A DNA stretch of 64,000 nt from Closterium sp. Naga37s-1. Its lineage: Eukaryota > Streptophyta > Zygnematophyceae > Desmidiales > Closteriaceae. Below, in pieces: positions 34,383-45,338 of this stretch. The number at the start of each line of letters is the position of its first letter. Within the stretch, counting starts at the first letter, position 1. The translations under genes were made by a program, and so were the position numbers. The notes under the pieces were generated by a model that did not search any database, was not told where the DNA came from, and was given only the letters and a program-made list of their open reading frames with translations. The stretch is from assembly GCA_947471745.1 (NCBI GenBank), contig CANJKZ010000010.1, forward strand, positions 467,501-531,500, in the 5' to 3' direction.

Positions 34383-37300
34383 ATGGCGTCTCTAGGCGCA
34401 TGCGGGATCCGATTCGCGCGGCGCTTTGTGGTTTTCACGCTTGTTCTGGCGTCGCTCGCTTGTATCGGTCAAGCCAGCGAGAATCTGGTCATTGTCAGGG
34501 CAGATCGTAAGGTGCGAATTGGCCATTGATCACAAGAGGGAATCTCTTAGAATAGTGACCTAATAATTCTGGTTAGTGTCGTGAGGTGCGAACGACAGGC
34601 TGTTTATTTACGACATAGTAGAATGATGGTTAGATTTGCGGTCGAGTCACCACGGCCAGACCGTTTCGCTATTGTCACTTTCAGAATCTGGATCTGAGTG
34701 ATTTTGTACGTCAGATCCATAGTTTACCGTAGATCGTTAGATCTGAATTATAGTCATCGCTATCTTCATAGCTTAACGCTAAGCGTGCGACATTCATTGA
34801 CCCTCGACGGATTGCTCGTTAGGTCGCATTAACAGCCGTTTCTACTTTCCGTGTTTACCCTGAATGCCTTTATGTCCTTCACGTTTTGAAGGGATAACAA
34901 CGGGCTTAATCCTGTTTTTATTTTATTTTTTTCCAAATAATTGAGAAAAGAGACGCCTTTTTAGGCGGCTCAACCGTGGCCGTTCCACATACAATGCTCT
35001 CTTGTTTTCGCCTTCTTATTCATTTGCGTTCTCTCCGTCTTCTCTCTGATGCAGATCGACCTTCAGACCCATCTTGTCCGCAACTCCGCGACCCTCAAGG
35101 TGAGACATTTTGGGATTGGACACACATATTGTTTTTTGAAATTCCAAAATAAAGTCGGACACAGCATGCTCGATGCGTTTAGACGCATTTCCCTCTATTA
35201 TATGGTGAGACGCATTGAGCCGAGAGACAGCATGTTTTCGGCCATTTTGAAGTAATTTCTGCGGGTGATGCGGCCTTTCTTAGCGTGTGTGAATGGACCC
35301 GAAATAGTATGCAGAGCGGATTGTACCTGCACATACGCCTTGTTCTGAGAATGTTGCAATTTTCTCCTACGCTGATGTCGGAGCATGCACAGCGGACAGT
35401 ACAGCAGGGGATGATGCTCATGTTGATTTGCGCAAGGGCTCGGACACAGCAGGCGGTGAAACCGCTCTGTTGTCGTGGAGACACGCACATGCCATGAGGG
35501 TTCTGATGCTGGCACGCTGTTGAACGGATGCTGCATTGTTCTGGTCTCGAGGACGCAGCAGGGCGCTTTCCGAGCCTTGCTGTTGTGAAAACAAGACATG
35601 CAGTGAGGGTTCTGATGCTGGAAGTGCTGCATGTAGTGTGCTCTTTTTATATCTATTCGTCACCTACAGGTGGAGCTCAACGCCTGTCTCTTCGGTTTCA
35701 GAAGCGCCCTTCCAATCCAACCTTTCTTAACTCCTCCTAATCTCTCTCATCTCTCTAATCTCTCTGCTCTCTCTGCTTTTCTCTAACACGTACAGGTCGA
35801 GAACGCAGGGTCAACGCCTGTCTCCTCGGTCACCCTCGCCCTGCTCGTCCCGCCGCCCGGCCGCCTCGCGTTCGCCACAGCCGTGCTTCTCCAGGGCAAG
35901 GCCAAGAGCCGCACCTTCCAGGAACTTCCCCTCACTTCCACCACCCCGGAATCCGCGGTCGAAAACGCGGTTTACTTCAAAGCGCAGCTGCCCGCGCCGC
36001 TAGAGCCCGGGAAAACCGCTCAGATCGAGTGCTACTTTGTGGTGATTAACGCTCTCACGCCCCACCCGGCGGAAATCACTCAGGCAGACCCGCAGCTGGT
36101 TCTTTTCCAGGACTCGCACTACTTCACCTCTCCGTACCCCGTCCGATCGCAGAGCACCGTTCTCCGCCTCCCCAGCCACCAGATCGAGTCGTTCACGCCG
36201 CTGGAACCTTCCAAGAAGGCGGACTCGGAGATTAAGCTGGGGCCGTATGAGGGGGTGGAGGCTGGGGCTGTGTCGGCGCTTTTGGTGCATTATGAGAACA
36301 ACCGGCCTTTCCCGCTGTTTGAGCGCGCGGAGAGGGAGTACGAGATTTCGCACTGGGGGAATGTGTATGTGACGGAGGACTACCATCTCGTGCACTCGGG
36401 CGCCAAGCACACCGGCATGTTCTCCCGGTGAGTGTTTTTTGAGGGGGAATAGAGAGAAGGCAGGCAGGCAGAGAAAGATTATGGGGAGAGGGAGTATGAG
36501 ATCTCGCAGTGGGGGGATGAGATCTCGCAGTGACGGAGCACTATCATCTGGTGCACAGTGCACTCAGGCGCCAAGCACACGGGCATGTTCTCCCGGTGAG
36601 AAGGGCAGAAGGGCAACGAAGGAGAGAGCCAATGGGGACAGGCAGAGAGGCAGAGGCAGAGAGGCAAAGAAGTAGAGAGGCAATTTGAATGAGGCAGAGG
36701 CTTACCAGCTCATGCAATTGGGCGCATGGACATGTTCTTCCCCGAGTAGTGACTTTTGAGTCGACTCAAAAGGCGAACGTATTCGGTTCATGCATGGAAT
36801 GAGGCTTACCAGCTCATGCACTTGGGCGTATGGACATGTTCTTCCCCACCTGCATCCCCCTGTAGCCCCTCCTCCTCTCTGCTCATGTTCCCCAGTCTGG
36901 ACTACCAGCACCGTCCCATGGCCATTGGCGTCTCGTCCCTGCGCGGGCTCATGGGAGTACTGCCGGAGAGAGACGTATTTGACTCATGTCTGCGCCTCCT
37001 CCTTCCTCTCCTCCCGTCCGCCCCTCATCCACCTTCCCGCATCCCAGTCTGGACTACCAGCATCGCCCCATGGCCATTGGCGTGTCGTCCCTGCGCGGAC
37101 TCATGGCAGTACTGCCAGAGAGGGACAAACTGGACTTGAATAAATCTCTAATTCCTTTCCTTTCTTGCCAACCCCCTATTCCCCTCCCCACTCCTACTCC
37201 CCCCTCCGCTCTCCCCCCTCCCGCCCAGTCTGGACTACCAGCACCGCCCCATGGCGATCGGCGTCTCGTCTCTGCGCGGACTCATGGCAGTACTGCCGGA

Positions 37301-40300
37301 GAGGGCTAACACGGTGTATTACAGGGATGAGATTGGGAATATCTCTACCTCGCACCTCCGATACCCGCCCCGAAAGGTGCGCAGTGCGGTGCTGGTGGTT
37401 GCTGGTGAGTGCTGGTGGGTGCGGGTGGGTGTGAGTGGGGTGCTAGTGGGTGGTGGGGGGTTGATGGCAGTACTGCCGGAGAGGGCCCACACGGTGTATT
37501 ACAGGGACGAGATTGGGAATATCTCCTCCTCGCACCTCCAATACCCGCCTCGCAAGGTGCGCAGTGCGGTGCTGGTGGGTGCTGGTGGGTGTGAGTGGGG
37601 TGCTAGTGGATGGTGGGGGACTCATGGCAGTGCTGCTGGAGAGGGTGCAGACGGTGTATTACAGGGATGAGATTGGGAATATCTCTACCTCGCACCTCCG
37701 ATACCCGCCCCGAAAGGTGCGCAGTGCGGTGCTGGTGGGTGCTGGAAAGTGTTGGTGTGGTGCTGGTGGGTGCTGGTGGGTGTTTGTGGGGTGCTAGTGG
37801 GTGGGGGGAGGGGGGGGGGGGTTGTGATCGCAGTGCTGCCGGAGAGGGCCCACACGGTGTATTACAGGGACGAGATCGGGAATATCTCTACCTCTCACCT
37901 CCGATACCCGCCCCGAAAGGTGTGCAGTGCGGTGCTGGTGGGTGCCGATGGGGTGCTGGTGGGTGCTAGTGGGTTCTGGTGGGTGTGAGTGGGGTGCCAG
38001 TGGGTGCTGGGGGGCTCATGGCACTGCCGCCGGAGAGGGCCCACACGGTGTATTACAGGGACGAGATCGGGAATATCTCCTCCTCGCACCTCCGATACCC
38101 GCCCCGTAAGGTGTGCAGTGCGGTGCTGATGGGTGCTGGTAGGTGTTGGTGGGGTGCTGGTGGGTGCTGATGGGGTGCTGGTGGGTGCTGATGGGGTGCT
38201 GGTGGGTGCTGGTGGTTGGCATGTTCCAATTTTCTCGTCCCATGTTCACCCCACACATCCTCCTCTACCTGTACTCTCGCCCACTCTCAGACCTAACTCC
38301 ATCCGCCCGTCCCTCTCCCGAACCTCCCTTACCGAACCTCAGGCCGAGCTGGAGATCGAGCCTCGTTACCCGCTCCTGGGAGGCTGGTCCGTGACGTTCC
38401 GAGTGGGGTACAGCGTGCCTCTGGGCGACCTGGTGTCCATCAGCACTGACGGCACCCGCATGCTCAACGCCACCCTCGGCAGCCCCTTTGCTGACGTGCC
38501 CGTCAAGCATCTGACTGTCAAGGTGAGCGCCATGGGGAGAAGGGCAAGGGAGGGGCAGCAGGGGAGGGGCAGCAGGGGAGGGGCAGCAGGGGAGGGGCAG
38601 CAGGGGAGGGGCAGCAGGGGAGGGACAGCAGGGGAGCAGGGGCAGCAGGGGAGGGAGTGTTGGGTGGGTGGGTGGTGGGAAGAGAGGAGGGGCGTTCCGA
38701 GTGGGGTACAGCGTGCCTCTGGGCGACCTTGTCTCCATCAGCTCTGACGGCACTCGCATGCTCAACGCCACCCTCGGCAGCCCCTTTGCTGACGTGCCCG
38801 TCAAGCACCTCACGGTCAAGGTGAGAGACTCTGTGAGAACAGAGCTTATTACAGAAGATAGATTGCACACGAGGGAGGCACTCGCATGCTCAACGCCACC
38901 CTCGGCAGCCCCTTTGCTGACGTGCCCATTAAGCACCTCACTGTTAAGGTGAGAGTCCGGGAGTTTCATGGGGAGAGGGGCACGGGAGCAGGGAGGGGCA
39001 AGGGAGCAGGGTGGTGTAGCAGGGGAGGGGAGCAGCAGCAGACGGGGTGTTGGGTGGGTGGGTGGTGGGAGGAGGGGCGTTCCGAGTGGGGTACAGCGTG
39101 CCTCTGGGCGACCTGGTCTCCATCAGCACTGACGGCACGCGCATGCTCAACGCCACCCTCGGCAGCCCCTTTGCTGACGTGCCCGTCAAGCACCTGACCG
39201 TAAAAGTGAGCAGGGGAGGGGAAGCAAGGGAGCAGGGGCAGCGGGGAGGGGGTGTTGGTTGGGTGGGTGGTGGGTGGCTGGTCCGTGACGTTCCGAGTGG
39301 GGTACAGCGTGCCTCTGGGCGACCTGGTCATCATCAGCACTGACGGCACTCGCGTTCTCAACGCCACCCTCGGCAGCCCCTTTGCTGACGTGCCCGTCAA
39401 GCATCTGACCGTCAAGGTGAGCGCCATGGGGAGAGGGGCAAGGGAGGGGCAGCAGGGGAGGGGCAGCAGGGGAGGAGGCCAGCAGGGGAAGAGGCAAGCA
39501 GGGGAGGGGGGCAGCAGGGGAGGGGGGTAGCAGGGGAGGGGGTGTTGGTTGGGTGGTGGGTGGGAGGAGAGGCGTTCCGAGTGGGGTACAGCGTGCCTGT
39601 GGGCGACCTGGTCTCCATCAGCACTGACGACTCATTCCCCTAAGCTCATGCATAGTACCCTCCGTCATCTCCCTTCCGTGTGTACTTCTCCCTCCTCCCT
39701 TCCTTTTAAAGAGCGGCTTCTCTGCAGACATGCCATGAGGCTCATGCCCTCTCGTAGAGAGGGTGTTTTTGAGACGTCTCAAAAACACCCTCTCTACACG
39801 TGGCTATTCTCTGCAGACATGCCATGAGGCTCATCATGCCCTCCCTTTCTCCCCTTTTCCATGTGCTCGTACTTCTTCCGCTTTTTTTAAACTCTCAAAA
39901 TCTCCCCCTTTCCATGTGCTCGCACTTTTTCCGTTTTTTTTGGAATTTTCAGAATCTCCCCCTTTCCATGTGCTCGTACTTTTTCCGTTTTTTTTTTGAA
40001 TTCTCAAAATCTCCCTCTTTCCATGTGCTCGTACTTCTTCCGTTTTTTTGGAATAATCTCCCCCTTTCCATGTGCTCGTACTTCTTCCGTTTTTTTGGAA
40101 TAATCTCCCCCTTTCCATGTGCTCGTACTCTTCCGTCCCCCCTCCTTGTCTTCCCTCCCCCTCCCGTTCCTCCCGTTTTCAACCTGGTTCTTTTGTAATT
40201 CCAGGTGGTTCTCCCGGAGGGATCATATGGCATTTCTGCGGATGTGCCCTTCCCCGTGGGCAAGAGCACTGAGGTGAGTGCAGGGGGTGTGAGAAGGTAG

Positions 40301-43300
40301 AGGAAGCATGAGCATGGGGGCATGGAGGCGTGCGGGCATGGGAGTATGAGGGCAAGGGGGCCTGATAAGTGGTGCTGGGTTAAGTGTAATGACTCACTGA
40401 TTCATTCTCATACCTTTTTTTTCCCACCCCTCCCCATACGTCTCCATCCCCCTCCATCCCCCTTTTCTGCATTTAGCCAAAGTATTCTTATCTGCATCCC
40501 TTCCCATCCCTTTTCATCCTTCCCATCCTTTTTCATCCCTTCCCATCCCTTCCTATCCCTTTTCATCCCTTTCCATCCCTTCCCATCCCTTCCCATCCCT
40601 TCCCATCCCTTTTCATCCCTTCCCATCCCTTTTCATCCCTTCCCATCCCTTCCCATCCCTTCCCATCCCTTCCCATCCCTTCCCATCCCTTCCCATCCCT
40701 TCCCATCCCTTCCCATCCCTTCCCATCCCTTCCCATCCCTTTTCATCCCTTTTCATCCCTTCCCATCCCTTCCCATCCTTTTTCATCCCTTCCCATCCCT
40801 TCCCATCCCTTCCCATCCCTTCCCATCCCTTCCCATCCCTTGACCCTGCAGACCAAGTACTCATACCTGGACACTGTGGGGCGCCCTGTGGTGGTGCTGG
40901 ATAAGAGGGATGTGGTGCCAGAGCAGGGGATCATGCACTTCCAGGTGAGTTCAACCAGAATGATTATGTCACTGTATCTCCTACTGTCCAGGAGGAACGG
41001 TACCTTGCATGGTCGTGCTGGATAAGAGGGACGTGGTACCGGAGCAGGGGATCATGCACTTCCAGGTGGGCTCAGTCATGCTAGTTCTTGAATGCCATTT
41101 GGATAAGAGGGACGTGGTATCGGAGCAGGGAATCATGCACTTCCAGGTGGGTTTCATAAGTCAGACAATATGGTGACTTACAGTGTTCCTTGCATTTTTC
41201 CTCCTCTTTCTCCTCTTGATTGCATACACCCGCTTTCACCCCACCATCTCCATAATTCCCCCTTTCCCTATGACCTACCTTCTCCCCGTTCCCTTAACTT
41301 CCCTCCACTTCCCTTTCCTGCCCTCCCTTCTTTTCCCTGCCCTCCCCTTCCCTTCCCTGCTCTTCCGTGCTCTTCCGTGCCCTGCCCTTCCGATGCCACA
41401 TCCCCTCCCCCCCCCTCTCCCCCCCCCATCAGGTGAAGTACAAGTTCTCAAAGATGGCTCTCCTGACCGAGCCGCTCCTCCTCATCCTCTTCTTCCCTGC
41501 CCTGGCCTTCCCTGCCCCTGCCCTGCCCTTCCCTTCCCTGCCCTGGCATGTCCTGTCCTGCCTGTCTGATTCCCCCATCAGGTGAAGTACAAGTTCTCAA
41601 AGGGCTCTCCTCACCGAGCCCCTCTTCCTTTCCCTTCCCCGCCCTGTCCTTCCCTGTCCTTCCCTGCCGTGTCCTGGCCCCACTCCTCTCCTCCCCCCAT
41701 CAGGTGAAGTACAAGTTCTCGAAGGTCGCTCTCCTCACCGAGCCACTCCTCCTCATCCTCTTCTTCTTCCTCCTCTTCCTCCTCTTCATCGCCTACACCC
41801 ACTCCGATCTCACCATCTCCAAAACCGCCCCTCTTTCCCACTCACCTTCCCTCTCCCTCTTCCCTTCCCCCCTGTTCCCTGCCCTTCCCTGCCCCTGCCC
41901 TGCCCCTTCCCTGCCCCTGCCCTGCCATCCCCTGTCGTGCCCCGCCCTGCCCTCTCTCCGCCCCATCAGGTGAAGTACAAGTTCTCAAAGGCCGCTCTCC
42001 TCACGGAGCCGCTGCTCCTCATCCTCTTCTTCTTCCTCCTCTTCCTCCTTTTCATCGCCTACACCCACTCCGACCTCACCATCTCCAAAACCGCTCCTGT
42101 CTCTTCCTGACCTGCTCTCTGCCGCTTTCCCTTCTCTGCCCTTCCCTGCCCTGCTCCTGCCCTTCCCTTCCCTGCCCTGCCCTGCCCTGCCCTTCCCTTC
42201 CCTACCCTGGCCTGTCCTGCTCTGCATGTCTGAATCTCCCCATCAGGTGAAGTACAAGTTCTCAAAGGTCGCTCTCCTCACGGAGCCGCTCCTCCTCATC
42301 CTCTTCTTCTTCCTCCTCTTCCTCCTCTTCATCGCATACACCCACTCCGATCTCACCATCTCCAAGACCGCCCCCGCCTACCTCGCCAAGCTTCACCACG
42401 AGGAGTTTCTCGATCTCATCCAACGGCTCTCGCGCCTCGTGGCCGATCGTGCGGCCCAGATCGAGTCTCTGGACGCGGGGTTGGTGAAGCTGGGGAGGAG
42501 CGGGGATGTGGCAGGGGCGAAGTCGAGCAGGAGGGCTGTTGAGACTGAGTTGAAGGAGAGTGGGAGGGAGATTGCTGCTGTGGTGGGGAAGATTGAGGCT
42601 CTTCCCAAGGTTCCTGCGGGTCCCCTGCGCACTGTAAGTCCCACTTCCCATCCTCTGAGCTGCATTTTGAGTAGACTGGAAGTAGAGGGGGGGGGGGGGG
42701 GGGGGGGGCGCGCCAAGGCGGGTAGGAGGGCTGTTGAGACCGAGCTTAAGGAGAGTGGGAGGGAGATTGCTGCTGTGGTGGGGAAGATTGAGGCTCTTTC
42801 CAAGGTCCCTGCTGGTCCCCTGCACACGGTAAGTCTCGTTCTCTTACCCTTGCTGAGCTAAAGGAGAGTGGGAGGGAGATCGCTTCTGTGGTGGGGAAGA
42901 TTGAGGCTCTCTCCAAGGTCCCTGCTGGTCCCCTGCGCACTGTAAGTCTTCCTCCATCCCACTCCCCCTGAGCTGAATGTTGAGTCACTCCAATTGTGGC
43001 GGGGGCGAAGGCAGGTATGAGGGCTGTGGAGGGGGAGTTGAAGGAGAGTGGGAGGGAGATTGCTGCTGTGGTGGGGAAGATCGAGGCCCTTCCTAAGGTT
43101 CCTGCTGGTCCCCTGCGCGCTGTAAGTCCCCTTCTCTCACCCTGTTGAGTTGAAGGAGAGTGGGAGGGAGATTGCGTCTGGTGGGGAAGATCGAGGCCCT
43201 TCCTAAGGTTCCTGCTGGTCCCCTGCGCACTGTAAGTCTTCTTCCACCCCACTCCCCCTGAGCTGAATGTTGAGTCACTCAAAATGTGGCGGGGGCAAAG

Positions 43301-44305
43301 GCGGGTAGGAGGGCTGTGGAGGGGGAGTTGAAGGAGAGTGGGAGGGAGATTGCTGCTGTGGTGGGGAAGATCGAGGCTCTTCCTAAGGTTCCTGCTGGTC
43401 CGCTTCTGAGGGAAGGTGGGTAGGAGGGCTGTGGAGGGGGAGTTGAAGGAGAGTGGGAGGGAGATTGCTGCTGTGGTGGGGAAGATCGAGGCTCTTCCTA
43501 AGGTTCCTGCTGGTCCGCTTCTGAGGGAAGGTGGGTAGGAGGGCTGTGGAGGGGGAGTTGAAGGAGAGTGGGAGGGAGATTGCTTCTGTTGTGGGGAAGA
43601 TTGAGGCTCTTTCCAAGGTCCCTGCTGGCCCCCTGCGCACCGTAAGGGCTTCTCTTCCACCCACTCCCTCCCCTCTTTCCATCTTCCAACTTTTGAGGGT
43701 TTCTGCTGGTCCCCTGCGCACCTTTTCCCCCCTCTCTCGCCCTCTCCCCCTCTTCTTTGTTGCAATTTCCCATCCCCCCACCTATGCCCTAAGCTCCAAC
43801 ACTCCTGCTTTTCGCAGGGAGGGAGATCGCTTCTGTAGTGGAAAAATATAATGTTTCTTCCACAGGCTCCTCTCTCTTTCCCTCACTCTTCCTCTATCCT
43901 CTCCTCTCCTCACTCCTCTCCCCTGTTCTACTCTTTGCCATCCCTTCCCCCAGGTGCAAGCGCTGGTAGCCAAGGAGAAGGAACGCGCAGAGGGGGGGGT
44001 GACGAAGCACACGGTGGCAGTGGAGGCGTACGAGAAGAAAACCCCTGCCAAGGAGATTGACGCAGACTCACTCACTTTTCCTCTCTCTCCCGCTCCCTCG
44101 CACTCCTTTCCTCCAGGTGCAAGCCTTGGTGGTGAAGGAGAAGGAACGTGCGGACAGGGCCGTGGCGAAGCACACGGTTGCCGTGGAGGCTTACGAGAAG
44201 AAGACTCCTGCCAAGGAGATTGACGCTAAGATTGGCCCGATGCAGCAGCGCTTGGCCGCTCTGAAAGCAGAGATCAAGGAATTGGTGATGGCTCTGGAGG
44301 AGTGA
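34383..44305 (+). CDS. OST1: Ribophorin I / oligosaccharyltransferase subunit OST1
   Basis: Subunit of the ER oligosaccharyltransferase that transfers N-glycans to nascent proteins. Exons, all phase-consistent: 34383-34511, 35055-35099, 35796-36427, 37229-37376, 38343-38522, 40205-40273, 40852-40944, 42247-42633, 44117-44305, giving about 623 residues, the usual plant length. N-terminal signal peptide ([20 protein letters not shown]). Luminal family blocks: [89 protein letters not shown]. The membrane segment [17 protein letters not shown] is followed by a cytosolic coiled coil ([34 protein letters not shown]) and KELVMALEE at the end. ATG at 34383 begins the signal peptide. Every internal intron except the first carries exon echoes or arrays. 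The identity is very firm. Confidence 0.93.
35268..35710 (+). repeat. Intron duplications and an echo of OST1 exon 3 start
   Basis: A diverged tandem duplication of about 110 bp (gagggttctgatgctgg at about 35497 and 35606) is followed by an acceptor-type echo of exon 3 at 35671-35707 (tacag-gtggagctcaacgcctgtctcttcgg against gtcgagaacgcagggtcaacgcc). Confidence 0.7.
36478..36847 (+). repeat. Echoes of OST1 exon 3 end, with palindrome
   Basis: Donor-type echo 36478-36594 (REYEISQWG... [12 protein letters not shown] plus GTGAGA). A further 47-bp fragment is duplicated at 36697-36743 and 36801-36847, with the palindrome at 36753-36772 between the copies. Confidence 0.85.
36753..36772. repeat. 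Palindrome CTTTTGAGTCGACTCAAAAG between direct repeats
   Basis: A perfect 20-bp palindrome with centre TCGA, between 47-bp direct repeats 36697-36743 and 36801-36847 (gaggcttaccagctcatgca). Confidence 0.92.
36893..38112 (+). repeat. Echoes of both ends of OST1 exon 4
   Basis: Acceptor-type copies ([19 protein letters not shown]) lie at 36893-36980 and 37050-37130. The complete exon is 37229-37376. Four donor-type copies ([29 protein letters not shown] plus GTGCGC/GTGTGC) lie at about 37460-37556, 37628-37716, 37828-37920 and 38022-38110. A 'gtgctggtgggtgctg' minisatellite fills the gaps and runs on to 38215. Because the copies keep the 'ggcag' before VLPER and the donor, alternative use cannot be excluded. 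Confidence 0.88.
38690..39632 (+). repeat. Echoes of OST1 exon 5
   Basis: Downstream copies of [19 protein letters not shown] through VKHLTVK plus donor lie at about 38692-38820, 38876-38949, 39076-39207 and 39279-39417, with a truncated one at 39571-39632. Spacers are G-rich 'ggggaggggcagca' repeats. All copies keep frame and donor, and all start after the exon's first 17 codons. Confidence 0.9.
39754..39797. repeat. 44-bp perfect palindrome with TTTTTGAGACGTCTCAAAAA core
   Basis: The arms gtagagagggtgtttttgag and its reverse complement match over all 22 bp each side of the centre ACGT. Flanking direct repeats 39718-39745 and 39807-39834 (ttctctgcagacatgccatg...) are identical over 28 bp. 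It is the longest and best preserved member of the family. Confidence 0.95.
39838..40135. repeat. Tandem repeat of about 40-60 bp (ctccccctttccatgtgctcg)
   Basis: Six copies of 'ccctttccatgtgctcgtacttcttccg' plus T-runs and gaat, in the intron before OST1 exon 6. Pyrimidine-rich and non-coding. Confidence 0.9.
40490..40845. repeat. 10-bp tandem repeat (cttcccatcc)
   Basis: About 35 units of atcccttccc/atcccttttc, right before OST1 exon 7, where they also form its pyrimidine tract. Confidence 0.95.
41010..41150 (+). repeat. Echoes of OST1 exon 7 end
   Basis: Two donor-type copies of LDKRDVV(P/S)EQGIMHFQ plus GTGGG, at 41012-41066 and 41100-41149. Confidence 0.85.
41433..42110 (+). repeat. 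Echoes of OST1 exon 8 start
   Basis: Acceptor-type copies of [19 protein letters not shown] start at 41433, 41582, 41705 and 41971. The last two include the whole membrane segment and [12 protein letters not shown]. The full exon starts at 42247. Confidence 0.9.
42713..43645 (+). repeat. Echoes of OST1 exon 8 end
   Basis: Seven copies of RRAVE(T/G)[12 protein letters not shown] and KIEAL(P/S)KVPAGPLRT lie between 42713 and 43645. The first four and the last keep a GTAAG donor. The two near 43410 and 43530 instead run into 'ctgagggaaggtgggtagg'. Degenerate palindrome remnants (ttttgagtagact at 42664, ttgagtcactcaa at 43271) lie between copies. Confidence 0.88.
43953..44060 (+). repeat. Echo of OST1 exon 9 start
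   Basis: A copy of VQALV.KEKERA.....[19 protein letters not shown] after an acceptor, before the complete exon at 44117. Confidence 0.85.
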
Positions 44306-45338
44306 AGGGTGTGAGGAGAGGGAGATGGGTGGTGTGGGGTGGGGAGTGAATGGGAGGGGTATGGAGGAGGGAAGTTTGATGCAGCAGCGCCTGGCGGCTC
44401 TGAAAGCAGAGATCAATGAACTGGTGATGGCTCTGGAGGAGTGAAGGGTGTGAGGAGAGGGACCTTGGGAATCAGGTGGGAGGTTGAGAGGGAAATGGAA
44501 GGAAGGGGTGGTAGGGGGAGGCATGATGGAAAGAACGGCCCGATGCAGCAGCGCCTGGCGGCTCTGAAGGCAGAGATCAAGGAACTGGTGATGGCTCTGG
44601 AGGAGTGAAGGGTGTGAGGAGAGGGACCTAGAGGATTGGAGGGGTGAGGATAAGGGTGGGGGTGAGGGGGGCATGGGGAGTGATGGAGAGGAGAGGGGTA
44701 TGGGGGGAAGGGGGTGGGTGGGGGAAAATCAGCCCCGTGCAGTGAAGAACTTGCAATTGGGAAGGGATGTGTCGAAGGCGAATGACTGGCATACGCATTT
44801 CCCTGTGGATCAAATTGATAAGAAATTTAGGTTGCTGTAGGAACTTGTGGGCTAGTTTCGGATTGAGGAAAGCCTTCCATTTGTGCCTCCGTTTCGTACG
44901 CGTGAGCAAAGTACCGGTATGCTGATAATAATTCTACGCACAAACTTTGCACGCTGGAAACTCAATACCGAGTTTGTCTGCGTGGGAGAACCGCACGCCC
45001 AGTCGCGTTGCGCACAGTATTCCAGAGACCCGGTATAATGTGGTGCTTTTCGGTTGACTCCGAATGTCTCGTGGTGCTGCAAGAGTCAGAGGTCCCCCTA
45101 GTCGGCGGCTTGCAAAACATGGGTTCAAGAGCTGCGGCTGGGTCATATTGGTCAACTTCTAGGAGCGTCTGATCTGGTTGCGCGGAGCAGATTCGATCGG
45201 GAGAATCTGATTGCGCAGATCGGATTGCGCGGAGCAAATCCAATCCGGGGACGCTGGTTGCGCGGATCGGGTCGGGGGAGCTGCTTGCGCCGCGAGCTTA
45301 AGTTCCGACAGGCGTTCGTCGCTTTCTCTGGTGTCGCC
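44306..45338. other. Intergenic region upstream of the small membrane protein
   Basis: OST1 3' echoes to 44630, then single-copy sequence without a gene signal. A degenerate tandem repeat of about 29 bp (ggttgcgcggagcagattcg type, four units) spans about 45174-45275, in the probable 5' UTR or promoter of the next gene. Confidence 0.55.
44376..44630 (+). repeat. Echoes of the OST1 3' coding end in the 3' UTR
   Basis: Two copies of [27 protein letters not shown] plus the following 'agggtgtgaggagagggac' lie at about 44378-44465 and 44541-44630. They are past the stop at 44303-44305, so duplication here had no splice boundary involved. Confidence 0.88.
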
